From NCBI GenBank assembly GCA_030016715.1, contig JASEJD010000004.1, positions 60,642 through 124,641 on the forward strand: a stretch of 64,000 nt of DNA. The letters are read 5' to 3'. The stretch comes from Methanobacteriaceae archaeon. GTDB taxonomy: Archaea; Methanobacteriota; Methanobacteria; Methanobacteriales; Methanobacteriaceae. Of the stretch, positions 1 to 9,077 are shown piece after piece (the stretch's first letter is position 1; each line of letters begins with the position of its first letter). The translations under genes were made by a program, and so were the position numbers. The notes below the pieces were generated by a model that saw nothing but the letters and a program-made list of their open reading frames with translations, was not told the origin of the DNA and did no database searches.

Positions 1-941
1 TAATAATAAGTAAATGTATTGAATTTGAATCTTGCAGATATAATGGACTAATTATTAGCAGTGACTTTGTTAAACAATTGAAGGATTATGTTAAGTTCCA
101 GCCAGTCTGTCCAGAAGTAGAAATTGGTCTAGGAATTCCTCGGGACCCCATAAGATTAATTGATCTAAAGGGAACTGTTGAATTGTTCCAGCCAGCCACA
201 GAAAGGTGTTTAACTGGTACTATGAAAAACTTTGCAAGACAATATTTAGAGGATTTAAAAGATTACGATGGTTTTATACTTAAAAATAAATCACCTTCAT
301 GTGGTATTAAAGCTGTTAAAGTTTATCCTGGATTAAAGGAGGGAAGACCTCGAACCGATGGTGTGGGGGTTTTTGCATCAGAAGTTTATAATTTATATCC
401 TTATCTAGCAGTGGAAGATGAGGGACGCTTAAGAAACCTTAAGATTCGTGAGAATTTTTTAACCAAAATCTATACTTTATCAGCTTTTCGTAAGGTAAAA
501 GAGTCCGGTGAACTTAATCATCTGATTGAATTTCATTCTTCTAATAAATTCCTTTTAATGGCATATAATCAAAATTTATCTCAAAAAATGGGACAAGTAG
601 TGGCTAATCATGACCATCTTCCATTAGAGAAGATTATTTCTAACTATCAAGAATTATTATTTAAAACATTAGAAAAACCACCACTATACACTTCTAATAT
701 AAATATATTGATGCATTCCATGGGATATTTCTCAGAAGAACTTTCACATAATGAAAAATCTTTCTTCTTAGAATCGATAGAAAAGTATAGGGAAGGAGTT
801 ATACCCTTGATCGTTAACCTAAATATCCTTAAATCATGGATAATTCGTTTTGATGAAGATTATTTGGCAAAACAAACGTATTTCGAACCGTATCCTGAAG
901 AATTAATGCCTATAACCACCCTATATGAGCGAGGTTTTTAA
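1..941 (+). CDS. TudS-like (DUF523) + DUF1722 (YbgA) protein, 5' end cut by window edge
   Basis: The frame is open from base 3 with no stop, and the residues before the first TTG (nt 78) already read as DUF523 (an SKC motif, then SCRYNG), so the gene begins left of the window. DUF523 proteins of the TudS type are thiouracil desulfidases that hold an Fe-S cluster with three cysteines; candidates here are the Cys at nt 15-17, the one in QPVCPEVEIGLG and the one in KSPSCGIK. The second half, from about nt 440, resembles DUF1722/YbgA (KFLLMAYN, then a long helical region). A photolyase gene follows after 37 bp; the ybgA-phr pairing is also known from E. coli. Domain identity is by motif; the substrate is not known. 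Confidence 0.82.
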   Translation, partial: IISKCIEFESCRYNGLIISSDFVKQLKDYVKFQPVCPEVEIGLGIPRDPIRLIDLKGTVELFQPATERCLTGTMKNFARQYLEDLKDYDGFILKNKSPSCGIKAVKVYPGLKEGRPRTDGVGVFASEVYNLYPYLAVEDEGRLRNLKIRENFLTKIYTLSAFRKVKESGELNHLIEFHSSNKFLLMAYNQNLSQKMGQVVANHDHLPLEKIISNYQELLFKTLEKPPLYTSNINILMHSMGYFSEELSHNEKSFFLESIEKYREGVIPLIVNLNILKSWIIRFDEDYLAKQTYFEPYPEELMPITTLYERGF

Positions 942-978
942 TTGGAAGGATAGGCTTTATTATTAAAAGGGGGGAGTT

Positions 979-2343
979 TTGATAATAAAAAAAGAGCGGA
1001 TAACTAAGCTAAACAATAATAAGATATCTAGTGGTAGTTATGTTCTTTACTGGATGCAGTCGTCTCAGCGGGAACATTATAATCATGCGCTTGAATACTC
1101 TATTTTACAAGCAAACAGACTTGATCTGCCCTTGCTGGTCTATTTTGGTTTGACTGGTGATTTTCCAGAGGCTAACCGGCGCCATTACTACTTCATGCTA
1201 GAGGGTCTAAAAGAATTAGAATCTTCGCTTAAAGATCGCGGGATTAATATTTTAATTCTTAATGAATCACCAGAAATTGGAGCAGCTAATTTAGGGCTTA
1301 ATGCATCTTTAATAATAGTTGATGGGGGTTATTTAAAGATTGAAAGGAATTGGAGAAAATATGTGTCTGAAAATGTGAAATGTCCCCTAATACAAGTCGA
1401 AAGTAACGTAGTTGTGCCAGTGGAAACTGCATCAGTTAAGGAGGAATATTCTGCTGCAACTCTTCGAAGAAAATTAAATAAAATTTTAGATGAATTTTTA
1501 GTACCACTTAAAAGTAAACAGCTGGAAAAAGGTTCTTATGAAATTGGGATCCCATCTTTAAATATTAAAGACATTGATAAGGTAATAAAAGATTTAAAAG
1601 TAGATGAAACTGTTAGAGAAGCTGTTTTTTATAAGGGTGGTACTAATTCGGCCTTGAAAAATTTAAACTTATTCCTAAAGAAAAAGATAGATAATTTTCC
1701 CCAACTAAGAAATGACCCGACCCAGGATTACTTGTCACATTTAAGCCCTTATCTCCATTTTGGACAAATATCCCCCCTCTACATTGCCCTTGAAGCTATA
1801 AAAACAGATAGTCCAGGGGTTGAAAGTTTTCTGGAAGAGTTAATTGTAAGAAGGGAATTAAGTATGAATTACATCTATTATAATCCTAATTATGATTCAT
1901 TAGATGGTTTACCAGAATGGCCCCGCAAGACTCTTAGAGAACATGAAAATGATTTAAGAGAATATATCTACACTTTAGAAGAATTAGAGTACGCCCAAAC
2001 ACATGACCCCTACTGGAATGCTGCTCAAAAGGAGATGCTGGTTAGAGGGAAAATGCATGGATATATGAGAATGTACTGGGGTAAAAAGATTTTAGAATGG
2101 ACAGAAACACCAGAAAAAGCATTTAAAATAGCACTTTATTTGAATAATAAATATGAAATTGACGGTAGGGATCCTAACGGTTATACTGGTGTTGCATGGT
2201 GCTTTGGTAAGCATGACCGGGCATGGAAGGAGAGAAAGATATTTGGAAAGGTCCGGTATATGAATGCAAATGGATTGAAGAGAAAATTTAAAATTGACAA
2301 ATATGTTGAGGAAATTGACGAAATAGAAAAACTGGAAGGATAA
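979..2343 (+). CDS. phr: Class II CPD photolyase (deoxyribodipyrimidine photolyase)
   Basis: 454 residues, normal for a class II DNA photolyase, which uses reduced FAD and light to split cyclobutane pyrimidine dimers. The N-terminal half is a Rossmann-like photolyase domain (YVLYWMQSSQRE near the start). The C-terminal half is the helical FAD/DNA domain with the class II signatures NYIYYNPNYDSLDGLP, MRMYWGKKILEW and WCFGKHDRAW (residues about 407-416). The start is TTG at 979, with a GGGGGAG ribosome binding site a few bases upstream. It lies 37 bp after the TudS/DUF1722 gene on the same strand, so the two are probably co-transcribed. Confidence 0.93.
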   Translation: MIIKKERITKLNNNKISSGSYVLYWMQSSQREHYNHALEYSILQANRLDLPLLVYFGLTGDFPEANRRHYYFMLEGLKELESSLKDRGINILILNESPEIGAANLGLNASLIIVDGGYLKIERNWRKYVSENVKCPLIQVESNVVVPVETASVKEEYSAATLRRKLNKILDEFLVPLKSKQLEKGSYEIGIPSLNIKDIDKVIKDLKVDETVREAVFYKGGTNSALKNLNLFLKKKIDNFPQLRNDPTQDYLSHLSPYLHFGQISPLYIALEAIKTDSPGVESFLEELIVRRELSMNYIYYNPNYDSLDGLPEWPRKTLREHENDLREYIYTLEELEYAQTHDPYWNAAQKEMLVRGKMHGYMRMYWGKKILEWTETPEKAFKIALYLNNKYEIDGRDPNGYTGVAWCFGKHDRAWKERKIFGKVRYMNANGLKRKFKIDKYVEEIDEIEKLEG

Positions 2344-2444
2344 CTATATACTAGTCAGGTTTGTTGGAATAAATTATTCACTATCTAGTCTTGAATTAAA
2401 TAAAAAATGCTAAATTATATACTAAATATAAATGAGAGACTTAT

Positions 2445-3137
2445 ATGGGATTATACATTCTTGCGCTTAAGAATTTGAGAAGAAATCGAATCAGAAATGC
2501 ATCAACTGTTTTAAGTGTTACTGCTGGAGTTTTACTACTCCTTATATTAGTTGGTTCTGGAATAGGTATAAACAGTTTCCTAGATCGTGCCCAGTCTATC
2601 AACTCAGATAATCAAACTTTACAAAACAATTCGGAAAATAATTATTCATTAAATAATAATTTAACCCAATACATCATTCAAACCTTAGGAATAGATATAG
2701 AACAAAAACCTCTTTTAAACAATATTTTGAATTTTGTTAACTGGATAATTAAGATCTTAGATGGAATTGCCAGTATAGTTCTAATTATAGGAGTTTTAGG
2801 AGTTTATAACACTATGTTCTTTAATGAAATAGAAAGACGTAAAGAAGTAGGACTATTAAAGATTATGGGATTCACCGAAAAACAGATTTTATTAAGTTTT
2901 GCATTAGAAGGAACAATCCTAGGATTAATATCCTCCCTGATTGGCGTGGCCTTGGGTATAATCGGAATATATCTACTAAACCAATTATTGAACATTCCAA
3001 ACTTAACTTTAACCCTGCCCTTATGGCTTATTATGCTGAGCATTCTGTTTACGTCTGTTTTAAGTTTCCTGCTAAGTTTATATCCTGCATGGTTGGCTTC
3101 AAAAAATGGTTTTGAGGGGGTTTTTAATCCTGTCTAA
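2445..3137 (+). CDS. FtsX/MacB-type ABC transporter permease, short form
   Basis: 230 residues. The N-terminal LKNLRRNRIRN followed by a hydrophobic helix is the usual start of MacB/LolC-type permeases. The C-terminal half has three further membrane helices and the FtsX motif ERRKEVGLLKIMGFTEKQI. The outside segment between helices 1 and 2 is only about 80 residues and rich in Asn and Ser, whereas MacB permeases usually carry a domain of 200 or more there; this one lacks most of the periplasmic core domain. It overlaps the ATPase gene that follows by about 30 bp, so the two are translationally coupled. The substrate is unknown. Confidence 0.8.
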   Translation: MGLYILALKNLRRNRIRNASTVLSVTAGVLLLLILVGSGIGINSFLDRAQSINSDNQTLQNNSENNYSLNNNLTQYIIQTLGIDIEQKPLLNNILNFVNWIIKILDGIASIVLIIGVLGVYNTMFFNEIERRKEVGLLKIMGFTEKQILLSFALEGTILGLISSLIGVALGIIGIYLLNQLLNIPNLTLTLPLWLIMLSILFTSVLSFLLSLYPAWLASKNGFEGVFNPV

Positions 3138-3777
3138 ACCGATTCTTCAACTAAAAGAGGTAAATAAAACCTATATAAATGAGAATGAAACTATAATAGC
3201 ACTTAATAACATTTCTATAGATTTTCCTTCTAAAAAGATATCAATGGTGGTAGGGCCTTCTGGTTCTGGAAAATCAACACTTCTAAGGATTGCTGGACTC
3301 CTAGAAAAGTGTTCTTCAGGATCGGTAATATTTGATGGAAAGGATCAGACTAATCCCGACCCCCAAGATAGATTATATTTAATTAGAAATAAAATAGGCT
3401 TTTTACCACCTTATAAAAATCTATTTGATTACTTAACCCTATTAGAAAATGTAATGCTCCCTATGACCATTAAAGATTTAGAATTAACAATGGAAACTTT
3501 AAAAAAGATGGGAGTGAAGAATATAAATTCCTATCCAGAATATGTATCTCTAGAAGACCAGCAAAAAGCAGCTCTTGCTCGTTCAATTATTAATAAACCT
3601 CAGATGATATTAATGGATGAGCCTACATCCATTCTTTCCAAATCAAGTTCTATAAAGATAATGGAACTGATCCAAAGTCTCAAAGAAAGTTATAGTATCA
3701 TTATTTTTACAGATAATGTCCAGTTAACTAAATATTCAGATGAGGTTTTTAAGTTAAATAATGGAGAATTAGTTTAA
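3106..3777 (+). CDS. ABC transporter ATP-binding protein with degenerate catalytic motifs
   Basis: 223 residues, the LolD/MacB ATPase size. Walker A (GPSGSGKST, residues 50-58) and Walker B with its glutamate (MILMDEPTS, about 167-175) are intact. Three other motifs are not: the Q-loop position reads IGFLPPYKNL instead of IGFxFQxxNL, the LSGGQ signature reads SLEDQQ (148-153), and the switch histidine is replaced (FTDNVQ, near 203, where FTHD is normal). Nucleotide binding therefore looks possible while hydrolysis or coupling may be altered. It partners the overlapping permease. The start is uncertain: ATG 3106 is used here, but TTG 3112 is also possible. Confidence 0.82.
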   Translation: MVLRGFLILSKPILQLKEVNKTYINENETIIALNNISIDFPSKKISMVVGPSGSGKSTLLRIAGLLEKCSSGSVIFDGKDQTNPDPQDRLYLIRNKIGFLPPYKNLFDYLTLLENVMLPMTIKDLELTMETLKKMGVKNINSYPEYVSLEDQQKAALARSIINKPQMILMDEPTSILSKSSSIKIMELIQSLKESYSIIIFTDNVQLTKYSDEVFKLNNGELV

Positions 3778-3795
3778 TATAAATGAAGATAAATT

Positions 3796-5883
3796 TTAGT
3801 CCATAACCTTTATATTATCATTTAATATGTCTAAAGACTGTATTTTATTGGCAGCTTTTCTTGCGGGAGTGTAAGGTAGGATGTTTCCTTTCATGGTTGG
3901 AATATCTTCTTTAAGAAGTTCAACATTTTTTAAAGCAATATTCTTCCATAATCCTAACCAGCCATCTTTTTGTTTTTTCATAGATGATAATCCCAGGTGT
4001 TCACCCCAAAGTTCTTCCCGAAATTTTTTAATATTACCATTGGAGGATTCATCTAAATCCAATAATAAGGCATTGGCCTCCATGTTTAGATGCATTTGTG
4101 GATTTGAGATACTTTTAAATTCTTCTGCACCACTCAGACTACTTCCATCCAAGTTGGCCGTGCCAATAGTGGCCCATTTATCATCGACAATTGAAACTTT
4201 GCTGTGGATATAGAAAGGTTGTAGAACAAATTTATCAGCTTCACGCTCAATACCCCATAAATTATACACCCCAATCTGAGGATGATCAAAAATAGGCCCA
4301 TCTAGATCTAATCCCAACATTTTAAGACGTTTATGTTGCCATAATCGATAAGTAGGAATGTCAGGATTTCCATTTATGACTAATATCAATTGAAGATCTT
4401 TGTTTCTTTCTAAAGCAACTTTAAGTGCTTTGACTATGTACTTGTTGGTGAAATATTGATTTTCCATATATATGAATTCTTGAGCATTACCAATTGCCCG
4501 CCGATACATATCCAGAACACCTTTTTCTCCATCTTTTAGAAATGTTTCTGGAGTAATAGTACGCACTAATTGTATAGAATGGTTTCCAGCAGATGATGAA
4601 GATTCATGGAATTCTAACATGTCTTCATCGTCATATTCATTGTGAGAGAGGTAGTTCCATAAATTAACAAAATATTCCTCTATAAATGGGACGCAACCAC
4701 CCTTGATATGGATAGAGACATCATGAACTGGTTGTTTTTCTTTAGATCCTCTTCGAAGATCAATAATATAATGTTTAATTGTGTCCCAATAACTCTGAGT
4801 AAATGGAGATCCTATTATGAATGCTTCCTTTCCATCAACTAAAAGTATCTTGGCATGCATTACATGAGGTCCTTGGGCTGTGAAAGGACGTACTAAAACC
4901 GGTGAATTATTGAAAAGTTCAGCAATTTCATCATAGTCATCTGGAACTAAAAGATTCTGATTAACCAATATTCTTACATTAACTCCTCTTTGGGAGGCTT
5001 CAATTAGTTTTTCACCAAGAGTAATTCCTTTCTCTCCACTTTTTTCAGGTTTAGCTAAAAAGTCTGGACGGAATTCAAACTGTGTGAGGTATAAATATGA
5101 CTTAGAATTTTCTATGGAATTTAGAATTTTCTCTAAAGCACGTTCATTATCAATTAATGGTTGAAATGTATTATCATGGGTTAATTTAGGATTAGATCCA
5201 CTATCAAGTGTCACTTGCCATCCTTCCACCCGGGAACGAGGTATTATTATATCATCAATCTCTTTTATCACCTCTTCCACATCAGAATAAACTTTAGTAT
5301 TTTTAATTTTGAATATACCCAGTTTGTCATAAACCTTGATCATGATATCAGGATTTCTATCCAGTATACTGGCTGATTTTTTTATAATTTCCAGAGGATT
5401 TATTGAAATCTTTTTAAGGTTTTGATCTTCCATTGCAAAGTGATAACTGGAAGTATCATATGTTATAATGTATCTTCCATCATGGTCAGTCCATGCACAT
5501 CCTAAAAAATCATCAGGTCCAATGTCCACATCAACTGCCGAAACCTTAAGACCAGCAAGGGGTTTGCCATTTTCATCAATAATCTTTCCTTTAATGGCAA
5601 TATTTTGGCTGCTCTGTTTTATTTCTCCAACATCAATGATCTTATCTAATTCATCTATTTCAATAACCTGAATCAGACCTTTATCATCGAAAAACTTTAA
5701 AATCATACTGCCATAGGTTTCAGGATATTCAGCTCTAAAGTAACCATTGGAATCAGTTTTATAATGGCCGATAATACGCTGACGGCATATCCCTGATACA
5801 GCTTCTAATTCTAATTCACCATAAACACCTTTATTATTGGAATCTACTAATCTACCCTTTATAATTCCCAAGATCACCACCAT
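3796..5883 (-). CDS. Phospholipase D-like protein with N-terminal carboxypeptidase-regulatory-like domains
   Basis: 695 residues. The first ~200 residues contain two Ig-like regulatory modules (IKGRLVDSNNKGV near residue 7 and IKGKIIDENGKPLAGLKV near 98), the fold often seen in surface proteins. The rest is a phospholipase D superfamily catalytic region with two complete HKD motifs: HAKILLVDG at about 342 and HSKVSIVDD at about 557, each followed by the usual Gly-Ser or Gly-Thr-Asn. Such enzymes hydrolyse or transfer phosphodiester head groups. No signal peptide or membrane helix is visible, so it appears cytoplasmic, which is unusual for the N-terminal modules. It is convergent with the ABC pair. 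Substrate unknown. Confidence 0.85.
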   Translation of the reverse strand: MVVILGIIKGRLVDSNNKGVYGELELEAVSGICRQRIIGHYKTDSNGYFRAEYPETYGSMILKFFDDKGLIQVIEIDELDKIIDVGEIKQSSQNIAIKGKIIDENGKPLAGLKVSAVDVDIGPDDFLGCAWTDHDGRYIITYDTSSYHFAMEDQNLKKISINPLEIIKKSASILDRNPDIMIKVYDKLGIFKIKNTKVYSDVEEVIKEIDDIIIPRSRVEGWQVTLDSGSNPKLTHDNTFQPLIDNERALEKILNSIENSKSYLYLTQFEFRPDFLAKPEKSGEKGITLGEKLIEASQRGVNVRILVNQNLLVPDDYDEIAELFNNSPVLVRPFTAQGPHVMHAKILLVDGKEAFIIGSPFTQSYWDTIKHYIIDLRRGSKEKQPVHDVSIHIKGGCVPFIEEYFVNLWNYLSHNEYDDEDMLEFHESSSSAGNHSIQLVRTITPETFLKDGEKGVLDMYRRAIGNAQEFIYMENQYFTNKYIVKALKVALERNKDLQLILVINGNPDIPTYRLWQHKRLKMLGLDLDGPIFDHPQIGVYNLWGIEREADKFVLQPFYIHSKVSIVDDKWATIGTANLDGSSLSGAEEFKSISNPQMHLNMEANALLLDLDESSNGNIKKFREELWGEHLGLSSMKKQKDGWLGLWKNIALKNVELLKEDIPTMKGNILPYTPARKAANKIQSLDILNDNIKVMD

Positions 5884-6178
5884 TATACTTATAATTTTTA
5901 TTTTTTAATCTATAAAAAGATGTCCTAAAAAATTTAATATATTTCATGAAAAATGAAAAAGTAGATTTTTGTAGAATGAATTGGAAGTATTTTTTGAGGT
6001 AATAATTGCATAAAAAAAGTATTTATAATATTTTAACATATTATATAAAGGAAGTCTTAGTTTTATAGACTTGAACTCTCAGAGCATATCTAAGTTTTTA
6101 TTCAGATTAAGTAAACCAAATAACAGTTTTATGGTTAAATACAGGATTTTGATTTAAAACATTCTTAGGAGGACTTGA

Positions 6179-6841
6179 ATGTCAATAGCTATGGATAATT
6201 ATTACCAAAAAAGATATAACTTTTTTAAATGGCGCTGCGAGCAATCCACAAGGAATAAAATTGTTATGGCGTTAGGAATGGCCATAATAACCGGTATAAT
6301 GGCACAGATTGTTATTCCACTACCATGGACACCAGTACCTGTGACAGCACAGACATTTGCAGTGTTATTCTCTGGAATATTGCTGGGAAGATACTGGGGT
6401 GGACTGAGCCAAGCTATATACGTATTTATGGGTATAGCCGGAGTTCCATGGTTTGCAGGAATGAGTGGAGGATTTGGTATTCTGTTAGGTGCGACTGGAG
6501 GCTATTTGGTAGGTTTTATCTTAGCAGCATTATTTATGGGATATTTTACTGACAAATACGTTCGTTCCAGAAGTCTTGTTTCAATGTTAGGTTTGATGTC
6601 AATAGCCAACTTTGGGCTTATATATATCCCTGGTTTGATAGGGCTGGGAGTATGGATTTACCTAATTCAAGGCACAATACCAAATCTAATGTCTCTTTTA
6701 GCCATGGGAGCAATACCATTTTTGATTGGAGACACAATAAAGATATTTGGAGCTGCATCCCTAGCTAAAGCAGTGACACCAAAACAGAACTTCCAGAAGG
6801 AGGTTGATGTTGAAAAAAACCGGAACTGGAGATTTTTCTAA
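6179..6841 (+). CDS. bioY: BioY family biotin transporter (ECF S component)
   Basis: 220 residues with about six membrane helices. The BioY signature region is clear: IPLPWTPVPVTAQTF, then LLGRYWGGLSQAIYVFMG, AGVPWFAG and GGYLVGFILAA. BioY binds biotin and works alone or with a shared ECF energising module; no ECF ATPase or EcfT gene lies in this window. An AGGAGG ribosome binding site sits a few bases before the ATG. The 3' end overlaps the DUF1284 gene. The C-terminal tail (about 20 polar residues) is slightly long. Confidence 0.92.
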   Translation: MSIAMDNYYQKRYNFFKWRCEQSTRNKIVMALGMAIITGIMAQIVIPLPWTPVPVTAQTFAVLFSGILLGRYWGGLSQAIYVFMGIAGVPWFAGMSGGFGILLGATGGYLVGFILAALFMGYFTDKYVRSRSLVSMLGLMSIANFGLIYIPGLIGLGVWIYLIQGTIPNLMSLLAMGAIPFLIGDTIKIFGAASLAKAVTPKQNFQKEVDVEKNRNWRFF

Positions 6842-7277
6842 TCCAATTAAAATTAGAGCCCATCATTTATTATGTATTCAAGGATTTCAAGGTTATGGGT
6901 ATAGCAGAGAGTTTGAAGAAAATATGTGGCAAATTATAGATAATTTAAATGCCACCGACCTTTCTTATGTTAAAATAACATCTGAATGTGATGACATCTG
7001 TTATAAATGCCCCCATAATCAGGACAATACATGCAATGAAAGCAGCTTGTCCAAAAGCCATGTAGTGGATATGGATAGGATTGTATTAGAAAAAATTAGA
7101 GTGGATGAAGGATTTATTGGAAAATCATCCGTAATTTTTGAAAAAGTAAATTCAATTTTTAATAACATCAAAAATTTACAAGAAGTATGTAGTAAGTGTT
7201 TTTGGCATTCTAAATGCATCTATTATCAAAAAATTATGAATCTTACATCACCCCCTTATCAAATAAATTATAAATAA
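6807..7277 (+). CDS. DUF1284 cysteine-rich, probable iron-sulfur protein
   Basis: About 156 residues. The N-terminal IRAHHLLCIQGFQGYGYS is typical of DUF1284. Cysteines fall in clusters: CDDICYKCP, a single CNES, and CSKCFWHSKC near the C-terminus, which suggests one or two Fe-S or metal sites. GGAGG at 6799-6803 is followed by TTG 6804, ATG 6807 and TTG 6810 in frame; ATG 6807 is used here, but TTG 6810 has the better spacing. It overlaps bioY by about 35 bp, so translation is probably coupled. Biochemical role unknown. Confidence 0.82.
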   Translation: MLKKTGTGDFSNPIKIRAHHLLCIQGFQGYGYSREFEENMWQIIDNLNATDLSYVKITSECDDICYKCPHNQDNTCNESSLSKSHVVDMDRIVLEKIRVDEGFIGKSSVIFEKVNSIFNNIKNLQEVCSKCFWHSKCIYYQKIMNLTSPPYQINYK

Positions 7278-7284
7278 TGATTAG

Positions 7285-9045
7285 ATGAAGCTTAGTATTA
7301 TTATACCCACCTACAATGAAGAAGAATATATTCCAAAACTCTTAGAAAGCATTAAACTGCAAAATTTCCATGACTATGAAATTATTGTGGCTGATGCAGG
7401 TTCCACTGATAACACTTGCAAAATCGCAGAATCCTATGGGTGTAAAATAGTGGAGGGAGGATTGCCCGGAGTAGGTAGGAATAATGGTGCTAAAATTGCT
7501 AAAGGTGAATTTCTACTATTTCTTGATTCTGACTCGGTTTTAACAGACCATTACCTTGAATTGGCCTTAGAGGAATTTATAGAAAATAATCTAGGTATTG
7601 CCATAACTCAAATGATTCCTATGAGTAACCGCCGGATTGATCATGTTCTCCATAATTTTGCAAATTTCTTTATGAGAAAGGTAGAATCAATCAAGCCACA
7701 TGGGGCAGGATGTTATGGTATACTCACTCGAAGAGATCTTCATAAAAAAGTGGAGGGTTTTGATGAAGATCTTGATTTTGGTGAAGATACTGATTATATT
7801 GAGAGAGTGGCAAGAATAAGTTCTTTCAAAGTATTAAGAAAACCCAGACTCATGGTTTCCACCCGGCGCCAGGGAAAAGAAGGCACAAAAAATTTAGCAT
7901 ATAAATACATTAAAAGTACATTATATCAGTTTGCAGGTAAAAAAATAACTGCCGCTCAGTTGAACTATGAATTTGGTCACGATGCTGAACAAAAACGGAT
8001 ATTTTATGGTGTTTGTGGTGAGGGGATGGGTCATGCTATCCGTACCAAGGTTGTGGTTGAACATCTGCAAAAGAAGTATGATGTAACTATATTCGCCAGC
8101 GACCGTGCTTATGATTATTTAGCAGACAAATTTGGCAAAGTATACCGTATTGAAGGATTTAATACTGTATATGAGGATAATCAAGTTAATAACTTGAGAA
8201 CATTTACTAGAAATATAAAGGATTTACCCATTGATTTAAAGAATAACATAAGGTTGATGTACAGTCTTTCCAAATCTATTCAGCCCCATATAATTATCTC
8301 AGACTTTGAATTCTATTCCAACCTATTAAGTAAAATTACCAGAATTCCCCTTTTAAGTTTGGATAATATGCATATTATCACCCGGACTAAGATTGATATT
8401 CCTAGTAAATATCGTAATGATCGCCTTAGAGCTGAAGGTGTTATTAAATCATTTATTATTATGCCTAAATTTTATTTTATAATTACCTATTTTTTTCCAG
8501 AAATTAAAAATCCAGAGAAGGTTAAGTTGTATCCCACTATATTAAGAGATGAGATATTTAATTTAAAACCTAAAAATAAAGACCATATACTTGTCTATCA
8601 AACTAGTGATTCAAATAAAAAGCTATTAGAATTAATTAAAGATATAGATGAAAAATTCATTGTTTATGGTTTCCATATAGATAAAGAAGATAGAAATATT
8701 CATTTTAAAAAATTCAATGAGACACAGTTCTTTGAAGATTTATCACATTGTAAAGCCGTTATAACCAATGGTGGATTCACTCTCATTAGTGAAGCTTTGT
8801 ACCTTAAAAAGCCAATACTTAGCATACCTGTAAAAAAACAGTTTGAACAAATTGTTAATGGTATCTATCTAGATAGATTGGGTTATGGTAAATTTTTAGA
8901 GGACTTTGAAAAAAGAGATTTAGAGGAGTTTATAAATAATCTGGATTTATATTATGAAAAATTAGAATCCTATCATCACCCTGGTAATGAGAAGCTACTA
9001 AATGACCTGGAAGCAGCTATTGAAAAGTATTCCAAAAAATATTAA
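7285..9045 (+). CDS. Two-domain glycosyltransferase: GT2 domain fused to a GT28/MurG-like domain
   Basis: 586 residues. Residues 1 to about 230 are a GT-A family 2 glycosyltransferase (SIIIPTYNEEEYIPKLLES; ADAGSTDNT; metal-binding FLDSDSV; GEDTDYIER). From about 241 a second, GT-B-like domain begins with FYGVCGEGMGHAIR and ends with the nucleotide-sugar site ITNGGFTLISEALYLKKP. The second half resembles the archaeal MJ1255-type family (known as a separate protein in other methanogens). No membrane anchor is visible. A bifunctional role in glycolipid or cell-surface glycan synthesis is an inference. It starts 7 bp after the DUF1284 gene. Confidence 0.85.
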   Translation: MKLSIIIPTYNEEEYIPKLLESIKLQNFHDYEIIVADAGSTDNTCKIAESYGCKIVEGGLPGVGRNNGAKIAKGEFLLFLDSDSVLTDHYLELALEEFIENNLGIAITQMIPMSNRRIDHVLHNFANFFMRKVESIKPHGAGCYGILTRRDLHKKVEGFDEDLDFGEDTDYIERVARISSFKVLRKPRLMVSTRRQGKEGTKNLAYKYIKSTLYQFAGKKITAAQLNYEFGHDAEQKRIFYGVCGEGMGHAIRTKVVVEHLQKKYDVTIFASDRAYDYLADKFGKVYRIEGFNTVYEDNQVNNLRTFTRNIKDLPIDLKNNIRLMYSLSKSIQPHIIISDFEFYSNLLSKITRIPLLSLDNMHIITRTKIDIPSKYRNDRLRAEGVIKSFIIMPKFYFIITYFFPEIKNPEKVKLYPTILRDEIFNLKPKNKDHILVYQTSDSNKKLLELIKDIDEKFIVYGFHIDKEDRNIHFKKFNETQFFEDLSHCKAVITNGGFTLISEALYLKKPILSIPVKKQFEQIVNGIYLDRLGYGKFLEDFEKRDLEEFINNLDLYYEKLESYHHPGNEKLLNDLEAAIEKYSKKY

Positions 9046-9077
9046 AAAATATGAAACATCCTCTTATTATTATTCAC

